The notes beneath the pieces were generated by a model. It ran no database searches. It saw only the letters and a list, made by a program, of their open reading frames with translations, and was not told where the DNA came from. Positions 27,508 to 36,672 of a stretch of DNA of 64,000 nucleotides are shown piece after piece; position 1 is the stretch's first letter; the number at the start of each line of letters is the position of its first letter. The position numbers and the translations under genes were made by a program. The DNA comes from Candidatus Pelagibacter giovannonii (GTDB lineage: Bacteria > Pseudomonadota > Alphaproteobacteria > Pelagibacterales > Pelagibacteraceae), in assembly GCF_012276695.1 (NCBI RefSeq), contig NZ_CP038852.1, positions 310,001-374,000 of the forward strand. Direction: 5' to 3'.

Positions 27508-29001
27508 ATGAACACAATATATCTAGATCAATCAACTACTATAATTACCTTGCTTTTAACTTCATTAGCTTTTGCTGCTATTGGAATAGTTTATTCAAGA
27601 GGTAAACTTTCAATCAATGCATATTTAAATGCAGATAGATCAATTGGTAAAAGATCTTTAACTGCATCTTTAGTTGCATCTTGTTTTGGTGTATGGATTT
27701 TAATTGGTCCATCAGAAGCTGCTACTTGGGGTGGTTTAGGAGCTATAATTGGTTATGGCTTAGGTCAAGCGCTACCCTTCTTAGCTTTTATTACTATTGG
27801 TCAGCGAATGAGGAAAATTATGCCTAGTGGTAATACTCTTACTCAATTCGTTCTAATAAGATTTGGTAAAGCAATGTTTCGTTTAGTTTTATTATTAACA
27901 ATAATGTATATGTTTGTTTATTTCGCAGCTGAAGTTACCGCAATTGCAAAAGTTGTTAACTTAATGTCAGGGTTTCCTCTTTGGCAAACCTCTCTTGTAA
28001 TAATTGTTGCCACTCTATCTTACACTCTTTATGGAGGACTTAGAGCTTCAATTTTTACAGATAAAATTCAATTTATTATAATTATGATTTTATTAATATT
28101 TGCTATCAACCATATTTTTAATTCTGGAAATAATACTTTTTCTATGGATTTGATAAATGAAAAAGCTGGTACTTTAATGAGTGGTAAATATTTTTATGGC
28201 TATACTGCTGGCTTAACTTTCTTCATTGCTGTTTTTGCAACCAACTTATTTGATCAAGGTGTTTGGCAAAGAGTTTTTGCAGCAAAAAGTTCAGATGATT
28301 TAAGAAAAGGATTTATGTCTGCCTTCTTTATTGTAATTCCATTTATGCTTGTTTTAGGTTTCTTTGGAATTCTTGCAGTATCAGTTGATAAAGCAGCAGA
28401 CCCTAGTACTTTATTCTTTACTCTTTTATTAGAGCCATTTACTGGAATTAATTCTTTGTTAACTATTTCAATATTAATTTTAGTTTTAGCCTTAGTGATT
28501 AGCAGTATGGATTCACTTATTAATGCGCTTTCAAGTACCATTACTATTGAGGGAAATAAGTTTATTAGTTTAAAAGATAAGAATAGCTATCTAACACTTT
28601 CTAAATACTTAATATGTGGTTTATCAGTAATTGTTTTTTTGATCGCATCTAAGGGTTACAGCGTCTTATTTATGTTTTTATTTGCTGATTTGTTATGTTG
28701 TGCTGCCGTATTTCCTATTTTTTATGGAATGTTTAAGGGTGATGTTGATGAAAGACTTTCTTTAATTTCAGTTATAATTGGACTGATATCTGGATTGCTT
28801 TTATTTCCCAATCAAACTTTTGATAAAAGTATTTTAATTGGTGGATTGTTTCCAACTGAAGCATTTCCCGTTTGGATATCAACAGCATTATTGTTTTGGT
28901 CATTTATTTTAGCAACATTTACACCAATGATTACAGTAATGCTCTTTAAAAAAAATAGTAACTTTAACTTTTCTAAAATTAAAACTTTAATTAAGGAATA
29001 G
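27508..29001 (+). CDS. thiV: Sodium:solute symporter, thiamine precursor (HMP) transporter
   Basis: 497-residue SSS-family symporter with about thirteen helices; GPSEAATWGGLGAIIGYGLGQ near residue 70 and ATNLFDQGVWQRVFAAK are SSS signatures. SAR11 cells lack thiC and need the pyrimidine HMP; a TPP-regulated SSS gene named thiV has been proposed as the HMP carrier (Carini and co-workers). The riboswitch immediately upstream and tenA downstream, with the stop and GTG start overlapping by one base, fit that role. Confidence 0.88.
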   Translation: MNTIYLDQSTTIITLLLTSLAFAAIGIVYSRGKLSINAYLNADRSIGKRSLTASLVASCFGVWILIGPSEAATWGGLGAIIGYGLGQALPFLAFITIGQRMRKIMPSGNTLTQFVLIRFGKAMFRLVLLLTIMYMFVYFAAEVTAIAKVVNLMSGFPLWQTSLVIIVATLSYTLYGGLRASIFTDKIQFIIIMILLIFAINHIFNSGNNTFSMDLINEKAGTLMSGKYFYGYTAGLTFFIAVFATNLFDQGVWQRVFAAKSSDDLRKGFMSAFFIVIPFMLVLGFFGILAVSVDKAADPSTLFFTLLLEPFTGINSLLTISILILVLALVISSMDSLINALSSTITIEGNKFISLKDKNSYLTLSKYLICGLSVIVFLIASKGYSVLFMFLFADLLCCAAVFPIFYGMFKGDVDERLSLISVIIGLISGLLLFPNQTFDKSILIGGLFPTEAFPVWISTALLFWSFILATFTPMITVMLFKKNSNFNFSKIKTLIKE

Positions 29002-29663
29002 TGAATATTTATAATAATAAAAGAACCTTTTTTTATAAATTAAAGAGTAGCTGTAAGAAGGAATGGTCTGAATATACTAATCATAAATTTTTATCTGATT
29101 TAGTAAGCAATAAATTGCCAGATAAAAATTTTAAAAATTATTTAGTTCAAGATTATGTTTTCTTACAGCAATTTCTTAAAATTTTAGCTCTTAGTGTTTA
29201 TAAATCTAATAACTTTGAAGAAATTAATAGATCAGTAAATTTTATTAAGGGAATTGATCATGAAATCAAACTCCACATCAATTATTGTAAAAAGTGGAAA
29301 ATACCTCTTAAATCTCTTAATAACATCGTAGTCGAGAAAGCTAATAGTGCTTATACTAATTATGTCCTGAGAATGGGTAAAAATGGAGATAATCTTGATA
29401 TCTTCTCATGCCTATCTGTATGCATCATTGGCTATGGTGAGATTGGGTTTAATCTTTCTAAGATTAAAAACTGGAAAAAAAGTAAATATAGTTCTTGGAT
29501 TAAAATGTATTCTTCAAAAGAATACCAACAAGTAGCCAAAGACAATATTGATTATTTAGATGCTCTCTTAAAAAATAGTACAGATAAAAAATTAAATATG
29601 CTTAAAAGAAATTTTAAAAAATCAACTGTTCTTGAAAGAAATTTTTGGGAATGTTTTGTTTAA
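29001..29663 (+). CDS. tenA: TenA-family aminopyrimidine salvage protein
   Basis: 220-residue TenA/thiaminase II-like helical protein starting at GTG 29001. LVQDYVFLQQFLKILAL and the cysteine-containing CLSVCIIGYGEIG, followed by a late WIKMYSSKEY, match the TenA core, including the probable catalytic Cys. TenA enzymes hydrolyse aminopyrimidine breakdown products of thiamine to recover HMP. Co-transcribed with thiV under the TPP riboswitch. Confidence 0.88.
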   Translation: MNIYNNKRTFFYKLKSSCKKEWSEYTNHKFLSDLVSNKLPDKNFKNYLVQDYVFLQQFLKILALSVYKSNNFEEINRSVNFIKGIDHEIKLHINYCKKWKIPLKSLNNIVVEKANSAYTNYVLRMGKNGDNLDIFSCLSVCIIGYGEIGFNLSKIKNWKKSKYSSWIKMYSSKEYQQVAKDNIDYLDALLKNSTDKKLNMLKRNFKKSTVLERNFWECFV

Positions 29664-29667
29664 ATTT

Positions 29668-30177
29668 TTAGTTGCTTAAAATTTCTAAAGGTAATGGGGC
29701 TTCAGGGTACTTTTCCTTACATAATTTTTCATAATTCTTGCAAAGAGTACTTACTGTATCATGTGCTTCATCTTTGGAGGTTAAAAATTTAATTAAAGTA
29801 TCTCTCTCCAATTCAATTTCTTTAATATCTGTTCCACTTAAATACTCACCTGTCTCAACTTCCCAGTAAGTATCATTTAATTCTTCAGCTTTTAAAGTAT
29901 TAAGCTTTCTTTGAAGTTCAATAATAATCTCATCATCCGTTTTACTATCTTTCATTGGAGAATTAACTAATTTTCCTAAACATTTGTCTTTAAGATCATC
30001 TAAAAAAGTGTTGTAAGGTTTACCTTCAGCTAAACCTTGAAAGTGATTGCTTTCAAAGTACTTACTGATTGCAGCATTTGTTGAGGTTTTATTTTTACCC
30101 TTAGCAACTGCAACTTGAACGTAAACTTCCTGACTAATATATTCGTTTAAATAGTCTTTAATTTTATCCGATAACAT
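29668..30177 (-). CDS. Uncharacterised protein in the tpa-ald operon
   Basis: 169-residue soluble, Lys/Glu-rich, mostly helical protein with no signal peptide. The start is 13 bases after ald on the same strand, so it is likely the third gene of tpa-ald. Recognisable points are ISQEVYVQVAVAKGKNKTST near the start and a Pro-rich end (YPEAPLPLEIL). I know no family for it. Confidence 0.75.
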   Translation of the reverse strand: MLSDKIKDYLNEYISQEVYVQVAVAKGKNKTSTNAAISKYFESNHFQGLAEGKPYNTFLDDLKDKCLGKLVNSPMKDSKTDDEIIIELQRKLNTLKAEELNDTYWEVETGEYLSGTDIKEIELERDTLIKFLTSKDEAHDTVSTLCKNYEKLCKEKYPEAPLPLEILSN

Positions 30178-30190
30178 TAGTTTAAAAAAA

Positions 30191-31303
30191 TTATAGAGTT
30201 TTTAAAGGATCAACATAGTCATGTCCAAAAACATCAGCAACTGCTTTATAAGTTACTTGACCTTTGCAAACATTTAATCCTGCAAGTAAATGTTTGTCAT
30301 CACTTAATGCTTTAGCATAACCATCTTTTGCAATTTTAACTAGATATGGAAGTGTTGCATTATTCAATGCAATAGTTGAAGTCCTTGGAACTCCACCTGG
30401 CATATTTGCTACACAGTAATGAATAACATCATCAATGATATAAGTTGGATCACCATGAGTTGTTGGTTTGCTCGTCTCAACACAACCCCCTTGATCAATT
30501 GCAACATCGACAATTACGGATCCTCTTTTCATTAATTTTAACATTGGTTTAGTAACTAATTTTGGAGCTTCAGCACCAGGTATTAAAACACCACCAATTA
30601 AAAGATCAGCTTCAGCAACTAATTTATTTAAATCAATTTTATCACTTTGTTCTGGAATAATTTTATCACCAAACATTTCAACCAATTGTTTTAGTCTTAC
30701 TTCTGACTTATCAACGATATGAACTTTAGCCCTCATACCAGTTGCAATGACTGCAGCGTTTTCTCCAACAACACCACCACCTAAAATAACAACCGTTCCT
30801 CCTTCAACTCCTGGAGCACCACCCAATAAAAGACCTCTACCGTTTTGATTTTTTTCTAAGCAGTGGGCACCAGCTTGAACAGACATACGTCCAGCAACCG
30901 CACTCATTGGTGCAAGTAATGGTAGTCTTCCATTTTCATCGGTCACTGTTTCATAAGCAATACAAACACCTTTAGATTTAATTAGTCCCTCTGTTAATTC
31001 TTTCGCTGCTGCTAAGTGTAAATAAGTGTAGACGATCTGATTTTCTCTGATCATCTTAACTTCACCTGATTGAGGCTCTTTTACTTTAACAATAATATTT
31101 GCATCATTGAAAATATCTTCAGCTTTATCTATGATTTTAGCACCAACGCTTGTGTATTGTTCATTTTCAAAACCAGCTTCAAAACCACCATTATTTTCAA
31201 CTAAAACTTCATGACCTTCTGATATTAAAGTTTTTACACTTTCAGGTGTTAATCCAATACGATGTTCCTGAGGTTTGATTTCTTTAGGTACGCCTATTTT
31301 CAT
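30191..31303 (-). CDS. ald: Alanine dehydrogenase
   Basis: 370-residue NAD-dependent enzyme: alanine to pyruvate plus ammonium. The N-terminal GVPKEIKPQEHRIGLTP with catalytic Lys/His regions and the Rossmann motif VVILGGGVVGENAA are diagnostic. In taurine degraders Ald regenerates the pyruvate used by Tpa, and here it follows tpa after 44 bases. The released ammonium may supply cellular nitrogen. Confidence 0.95.
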   Translation of the reverse strand: MKIGVPKEIKPQEHRIGLTPESVKTLISEGHEVLVENNGGFEAGFENEQYTSVGAKIIDKAEDIFNDANIIVKVKEPQSGEVKMIRENQIVYTYLHLAAAKELTEGLIKSKGVCIAYETVTDENGRLPLLAPMSAVAGRMSVQAGAHCLEKNQNGRGLLLGGAPGVEGGTVVILGGGVVGENAAVIATGMRAKVHIVDKSEVRLKQLVEMFGDKIIPEQSDKIDLNKLVAEADLLIGGVLIPGAEAPKLVTKPMLKLMKRGSVIVDVAIDQGGCVETSKPTTHGDPTYIIDDVIHYCVANMPGGVPRTSTIALNNATLPYLVKIAKDGYAKALSDDKHLLAGLNVCKGQVTYKAVADVFGHDYVDPLKTL

Positions 31304-31347
31304 TACTTGCTTTCCTTTTTTGCAAATACTTTAATTAAATTAAGTTT

Positions 31348-32694
31348 TTAGTTTTTCTGATTTTTTTGATAGTTGGAAATACCAGATCTTAACTTTTCAA
31401 TAATCTCATCAATATGTTTTTCTTCACAGATGAATTGAGGAGCTATAATTAAACAATCTCCAGTAGCTTTAAAGTTTACACCAGCTTCATAACAAGCTTT
31501 AAAACATTCATATCCAGCTTTACCTGGTTTAGTGTTTAACTTCATGTCTATTCCACCCATCATTCCATATCCTCTGATATTGTCCACAGAATCTAGATCT
31601 TGAAGAGAAAACAATCCTTTTTGGAAATAAGGAGCTAAATTTTTTGCTCTATTAAAAATATCATCTTTTTCAAAAATTTCTTGCACCGCAAGAGCAGCTG
31701 CTACTGCAACTGGAATTCCTGAATAAGTATAACCATGAAATAATTCAACAGCACCTGTTGGTGAAGCATCCATTACTGTATCATAAATATAATCACTACA
31801 TGCAACGACACCCATAGGTACAACGCCATTTGTTGTAGCTTTAGCCATTGTCATAATATCTGGAGTTACTCCAAATTCATCAGCACCAAATTTAGAACCT
31901 GTTCTCCCCCAGCCTGTAATTACTTCATCAAAAATTAAAAGTATTCCATGTTTGTCACAGATCTCTCTTAGTCTTTGTAAATATCCTTTTGGTGGAACTA
32001 ATGTTCCAGTTGATCCAGCAATAGGCTCAACAATACAAGCAGCAATATTTTCACCACCAAAGTTTTGACAAATAGTTTCTAAATCATTTGCTAAATAGTC
32101 CCCTGTCTCTGGTTGACCACTTACAAATTTATGTTCTGGTAAATGTGTATGTCTAATGTGTTGGACACCTGGCATTAAAACACTTGCAAATGTTTTAATA
32201 TTGTTCACCATTCCACCAACTGAAATACAACCAATGTTCATTCCATGATAACCACGTTCTCGGCCAACAAATCTAAATCTTTCTGCATGCCCTTTTGCTC
32301 TATGATAAGCAACAGCAATTTTAATTGCTGTCTCTACAGCTGTAGATCCACAAATTGTAAAAAACATTTTATTTAAATCACCTGGTGTATGCTTTGAAAT
32401 CTTTGTAGCAAGTTCAAACGAACCACCAAAACCTTGTTGAAAAGGCTGAGCATAGTCTAAAGTCTCTAACTGTTTCGTAACAGCTTCTGTAATTTCTCTT
32501 CTTCCATGACCAAGTGGATTACAAAATAAACCTGAACTCGCATCTATTTGTGTTTTACCATGGTGAGTTTTTAAATAAACTCCCTTAGCTTCTGTTATTA
32601 ATCTAGGGTTTGCTTTAAAATCTTTATTTGATGTAAACGGCATCCAATGTTCATTTAATGAATTTGGTACTGAGGTTCTGTTTTCTGAGCTCAT
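31348..32694 (-). CDS. tpa: Class III aminotransferase, probable taurine:pyruvate aminotransferase
   Basis: 448-residue fold-type I PLP enzyme of the omega-amino-acid:pyruvate group. FDEVITGWGRTG and the PLP lysine in MTMAKATTNGVVPMG are visible. The family alone would allow beta-alanine, GABA or taurine. Its position, divergent from tauABC and followed by ald, together with xsc and pta in the window, points to taurine plus pyruvate giving sulfoacetaldehyde plus alanine. A GAGAG ribosome site precedes ATG 32694. Confidence 0.82.
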   Translation of the reverse strand: MSSENRTSVPNSLNEHWMPFTSNKDFKANPRLITEAKGVYLKTHHGKTQIDASSGLFCNPLGHGRREITEAVTKQLETLDYAQPFQQGFGGSFELATKISKHTPGDLNKMFFTICGSTAVETAIKIAVAYHRAKGHAERFRFVGRERGYHGMNIGCISVGGMVNNIKTFASVLMPGVQHIRHTHLPEHKFVSGQPETGDYLANDLETICQNFGGENIAACIVEPIAGSTGTLVPPKGYLQRLREICDKHGILLIFDEVITGWGRTGSKFGADEFGVTPDIMTMAKATTNGVVPMGVVACSDYIYDTVMDASPTGAVELFHGYTYSGIPVAVAAALAVQEIFEKDDIFNRAKNLAPYFQKGLFSLQDLDSVDNIRGYGMMGGIDMKLNTKPGKAGYECFKACYEAGVNFKATGDCLIIAPQFICEEKHIDEIIEKLRSGISNYQKNQKN

Positions 32695-32787
32695 GAGTTT
32701 CTCTCTATATATAAATATTTTTAATAAATTCTTTTTCCAACTATTAGACTAAATAAAAAGGTTTTCTATAATTATTTTTCAGTCTTT

Positions 32788-32827
32788 ACCTTGATTTCTA
32801 TTAGTTTAAATACTACAACCTCAAGGT
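32788..32827. promoter_or_regulatory. Long-spaced inverted repeat between tpa and tauA
   Basis: ACCTTGA (32788-32794) and TCAAGGT (32821-32827) are perfect inverted copies with 26 bases between them, in the 214-base divergent gap. Centre spacing is near three helical turns, suggesting a regulator site; no regulator gene is adjacent. Confidence 0.4.
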
Positions 32828-32908
32828 GTATATTTGTTTTTTGTTTTACATCTCTCTTAAATTGAATTTTAATGTTCATAATTTAATTAAATTAACAGAG
32901 GGATAATA

Positions 32909-33853
32909 ATGAAAAAAATAATTAGTTTTATTCTTGGAACAGTAGTTGCTCTTAACTTGTCTATATCAGTTGCTAATGCTGCCGCTAAAGAAGTAAGAGT
33001 TGCATTCTTTTTAGAATGGCCTACTCCAAACCAAGAAGATAAAGTTAAAAAGATGTTTGATAAAGCACTAGGTGTTCCAGTTAAATGGACTAACTTTTCA
33101 AACGGTGGTGCAATGACTGATGCTATGTTAGCTGGAGATATTGATATCTCTTACTCACAAGGCTTAGTACCTTTCATCAATGCTGTTAAATCTAAAGCAC
33201 CTTTGAAACTTGTTGACGTTGCTATGGAATACGGAATGGGTGGTACAACTTGTGTTACATCTAAAGCTTCTGGTATTACATCAGCGAACGGTTCTGAGTT
33301 AGAAGGAAAAAAAGTTGCAGTTCCTCTAGGAACTATGGCTGAGTATGTTTTTGATGAGAGTATGAAAGTTGTTGGTGCTGATAAAAGCAAAATGACTGTT
33401 ATTCAAATGGATCCTGAAGAAGGTGCTGCTGCACTAGTTTCTGGTGATGTTTCAATGGCTTGTTTATTTGGTGGTAACTCTATTAAAGCAGCTCTAACTG
33501 TTGGTACAAGATTGTTAACAGTTCAAGCAGCTCGTGATGCAGGTATCAAAGGTATCGATATTACATCTGTTACTGATAAATTTATGAAAGAAAACCCAGG
33601 AATGTTAAGAACTTTCATAGAAGTAACTCATGAAGCTAATGCTAGATACGCAGCTGGTAAGAGTGATATGAATGTAATCGCAAAAGATGCTGAAATGAAA
33701 CTTGGAGATATGAAAGAAACTTTAGGTGGATTTGTATTCTTGAATGCTGCAGATACTAAAAAATCTATGGAATCAGGTGGAACTCTTGATGGTTTCTTAA
33801 AAGGAATGGGTACTCCTAACGGAGCAGTAGATACAAGCTTTTTACCTCTATAA
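32909..33853 (+). CDS. tauA: Taurine ABC transporter, periplasmic binding protein
   Basis: 314 residues with a clear signal peptide (cleavage about SVANA/AAKEV). The mature part is a TauA/SsuA-like type II binding protein: FFLEWPTPNQ near the N-terminus, GGAMTDAMLAGDIDISYSQG and VPLGTMAEYVFDESM. GAGGGATAA ribosome site upstream. Followed by a stable hairpin before tauB. Substrate assignment as taurine comes from family and from the tpa/ald/xsc context. Confidence 0.88.
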   Translation: MKKIISFILGTVVALNLSISVANAAAKEVRVAFFLEWPTPNQEDKVKKMFDKALGVPVKWTNFSNGGAMTDAMLAGDIDISYSQGLVPFINAVKSKAPLKLVDVAMEYGMGGTTCVTSKASGITSANGSELEGKKVAVPLGTMAEYVFDESMKVVGADKSKMTVIQMDPEEGAAALVSGDVSMACLFGGNSIKAALTVGTRLLTVQAARDAGIKGIDITSVTDKFMKENPGMLRTFIEVTHEANARYAAGKSDMNVIAKDAEMKLGDMKETLGGFVFLNAADTKKSMESGGTLDGFLKGMGTPNGAVDTSFLPL

Positions 33854-33876
33854 TCTAGAGAGTAAGATAAAATTAA

Positions 33877-33913
33877 ATAGGCGCCAATTTATTAAATTGG
33901 TGCCTATTTTTTT
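33877..33913 (+). terminator. Intercistronic hairpin between tauA and tauB
   Basis: A 12-pair stem (33877-33888 with 33896-33907, one G-T pair) around a seven-base loop, followed by TTTTTTT. It has full intrinsic-terminator form, yet tauBC continue on the same strand, so partial termination and excess tauA message are likely. Confidence 0.8.
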
Positions 33914-33941
33914 AAATAAAATTTAATATAAATTTATTTCT

Positions 33942-34739
33942 ATGAGCGATTTAATTTCTCAAAATCTAAACATGATATTTAAAACTCCAAAGGGAGAAAC
34001 TGTTCATGCATTAAAAGATGTAAATTTCACACTTAAAAAAGGGGAACTTTTAACTGTTCTTGGACCTTCTGGATGTGGGAAAACAACTCTATTGAATATC
34101 ACTGCAGGATTTCTTAGGCCAACTTCAGGAGTAATTACTCTTAACGGAAATGAAATCAATGGTCCAGGGGTTGAAAGAGGAATGGTTTTTCAACAAGGTG
34201 CTTTATTTGAATGGTTAACAGTTGCTGAAAATGTTGACTTTGGCTTGAGAATGAAAAAAGAAGATCCAATTAAAACATCAAAAAAAGTTGATGAATGGTT
34301 AAATATAGTTGGTTTACAGGGCTTTGGAGATACACCAACTTATCAATTATCTGGCGGTATGCAGCAAAGAGTTGCTCTTGCGCGATGTTTAATTAATGAT
34401 CCAGATTTAATTTTAATGGATGAACCATTAGGAGCTTTAGATGCATTAACAAGAGAAAAGATGCAGTCATTAGTTTTAAAAATTTGGAAAGAAACAGGAA
34501 AAACAATTATTTTAATTACTCACTCAGTTGAAGAAGCTTTATTGCTTGGTGAAAGATTATATGTAATGGCGCCAAGACCAGGCCGAATACATAAAGAATA
34601 TAACCTACCCTTTGCTTCAATGGGGATAGATGGTGATTTAAGAGAGATTAAAAAAACTAAAGATTTTGGAAGTAAAAGAGAAGAAATTCTAACCATGATT
34701 TGGAATATGGAAGAAGAAATAATGGGTAAAGATATATAA
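33942..34739 (+). CDS. tauB: Taurine ABC transporter, ATP-binding protein
   Basis: 265-residue importer ATPase: Walker A GPSGCGKTT (about residue 44), signature LSGGMQQRVALARC, Walker B LILMDEPLGALD, H-loop ITHSVEEAL. Fits the TauB/SsuB/ThiZ group. One base separates its stop from tauC. Confidence 0.9.
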   Translation: MSDLISQNLNMIFKTPKGETVHALKDVNFTLKKGELLTVLGPSGCGKTTLLNITAGFLRPTSGVITLNGNEINGPGVERGMVFQQGALFEWLTVAENVDFGLRMKKEDPIKTSKKVDEWLNIVGLQGFGDTPTYQLSGGMQQRVALARCLINDPDLILMDEPLGALDALTREKMQSLVLKIWKETGKTIILITHSVEEALLLGERLYVMAPRPGRIHKEYNLPFASMGIDGDLREIKKTKDFGSKREEILTMIWNMEEEIMGKDI

Positions 34740-34740
34740 T

Positions 34741-36654
34741 ATGATTACAGGGATTATAACATTTTTAATTATCTTTGCCGTTATAGGTTCTATTCTTTAT
34801 GGAATAAAATTAGCTAAGACTGAGAAAATAGATGCTGTTTTTGGGAACCCTGAACGAGCCAAAGGTGGAGCTCATTGGATCATTGTTGGAAGTAGTTTTT
34901 TATTAATAGCATGGCTTTATTATTCATGGGATTTAGCAAAGTCTTTTTATCCTCAGTCTGCTAATGAACTTTGCCAAGTTGCAAAAGTTAACGACTCGAT
35001 GCTTTCATTAAAATATTTATTTCCAATAAATGAAAGAGAATTTAAAAGTACTTCAATTATTAAGGCTGAGAATAAAAATATTGAAAAATTAACTAATGAA
35101 ATTAGAAATTCATCAGTAATAAGAAATCAAGATAAAGATAGACTTTTAGGTTTTATTCAAAAAACTAAAAGAACGATTCCATTGTTAACTAATGAGGACC
35201 TTATTGAAAATGAAACAAAAATTAAGATCAGTGAATTAACCAATAGAATAGCTTGGTTAACAGAAGATTTTCAAAAGATAAGCTATCCACCAATAAAAAG
35301 TATTGAAGAAGAAAATGCGAGAATTGAAGCTTTAAAAATACAAGGTGGATGGGGATCTTCAGGAACAGCTGTAGAAAATACCATAGAAATTCCAACTATT
35401 CCAGAAACAAAAAAAGGATTAAAGTTTGATGCTGCGGCAAAAGAATTAACTTTAATTAGTGATGATTTTTTCAAATTAAGAAATCATAATTCACAATACA
35501 AAAATTTGATGAAAGAAATCAAAGATGGAATAAAAAAATATAGATCAGAGCTAGATGACACACAAGGGGTGGCATCAATATTAGCAAAAGATGTACTTAA
35601 AATTGCAAGAAGAATTGAATACGCAAGCATATTTCCTCCAAAAACTCTTGATACTATGCAGCAAGCAATTTTAGAATTTGATGTTATTCAAAAAAAAGAA
35701 CAAGGAAGTCTAAGATTAATTGATATATTTTTATTTCCTACCGGAACAATAATTTCAAGTGGTCCTAATTGTTCAGAGCAAGGTTCTGGCAGGTGGCTGC
35801 CTAAACCATCAGATACTTTAAAAAAATTTACACTTTTATTAAAACCAAGTGTTGGATTTAAAAATATTCCACTGATTTGGTATGAAATGATGGATGTTAG
35901 TAAAGTTGTTGGCTTTATTTTACCAGATTGGATTGCAGATATTATCCCAGGTAATTACCCTGTCCATAGTGTTGATGGAACTGTTAAACCAAACTTTAAA
36001 AGCAAAGTTTTAAATGTGGTTACTGGTGAGTTTAAATTATTCAAAATACCTGTCCCAATGGGACATATTTGGGACTCTTTTTTAAGAGTATTTTTAGGTT
36101 TAATTCTTGGAATAATATTTGGTGTACCACTTGGTTTATTAATGGGTCTAAATAGATTTGCTAAAGGGTTCTTTGATCCATTAATTGAACTTTACAGACC
36201 AGTTCCTCCACTTGCTTGGGCTCCATTAGTTATTACTGTATTTGGAATTGATAACGTTGGAAAAGTATTCCTATTATTTATGGTTTCATTTTCAATTATG
36301 ATCATTTCTGCTAGAGCTGGTGCTTCTGGAACTCAATTATCTAAAATTCATGCCTCTCACTCACTTGGTGCATCGAAATGGCAAATATTAAGATATGTTA
36401 TTTTTCCAAACTCTTTACCTGAAATTTTAACAGGAGTAAGAGTTGCGGTAGGAATGTGTTGGGGGACTTTGGTTGCAGCAGAATTTTTAGCTGGAACAAC
36501 GGGTATTGGATTTGTTGAAAATGTTGCTAAAAAATATTTTCAATATGAGGTTATTTGGATAACTATTTTTGTAATGGGTATGCTTGGTCTTTTATTTGAT
36601 ATTGCTTTGAGAAAAATAATTACCAAAACAATTCCATGGCATGGTAAAGGTTAA
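34741..36654 (+). CDS. tauC: Taurine ABC transporter permease with long N-terminal extension
   Basis: 637 residues, more than twice the usual TauC (about 250-280). Residues from about 430 form the permease core, with the EAA-type loop HASHSLGASKWQILRYVIF. The first 430 residues begin with two helices (about 2-22 and 44-62) and then a long, helical, charged, probably periplasmic region with coiled-coil character and few cysteines. The single open frame and continuous spacing argue against a frameshift or assembly join. The role of the extension is unknown. Confidence 0.85.
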   Translation: MITGIITFLIIFAVIGSILYGIKLAKTEKIDAVFGNPERAKGGAHWIIVGSSFLLIAWLYYSWDLAKSFYPQSANELCQVAKVNDSMLSLKYLFPINEREFKSTSIIKAENKNIEKLTNEIRNSSVIRNQDKDRLLGFIQKTKRTIPLLTNEDLIENETKIKISELTNRIAWLTEDFQKISYPPIKSIEEENARIEALKIQGGWGSSGTAVENTIEIPTIPETKKGLKFDAAAKELTLISDDFFKLRNHNSQYKNLMKEIKDGIKKYRSELDDTQGVASILAKDVLKIARRIEYASIFPPKTLDTMQQAILEFDVIQKKEQGSLRLIDIFLFPTGTIISSGPNCSEQGSGRWLPKPSDTLKKFTLLLKPSVGFKNIPLIWYEMMDVSKVVGFILPDWIADIIPGNYPVHSVDGTVKPNFKSKVLNVVTGEFKLFKIPVPMGHIWDSFLRVFLGLILGIIFGVPLGLLMGLNRFAKGFFDPLIELYRPVPPLAWAPLVITVFGIDNVGKVFLLFMVSFSIMIISARAGASGTQLSKIHASHSLGASKWQILRYVIFPNSLPEILTGVRVAVGMCWGTLVAAEFLAGTTGIGFVENVAKKYFQYEVIWITIFVMGMLGLLFDIALRKIITKTIPWHGKG

Positions 36655-36672
36655 CCAATCATTTAATAAATT

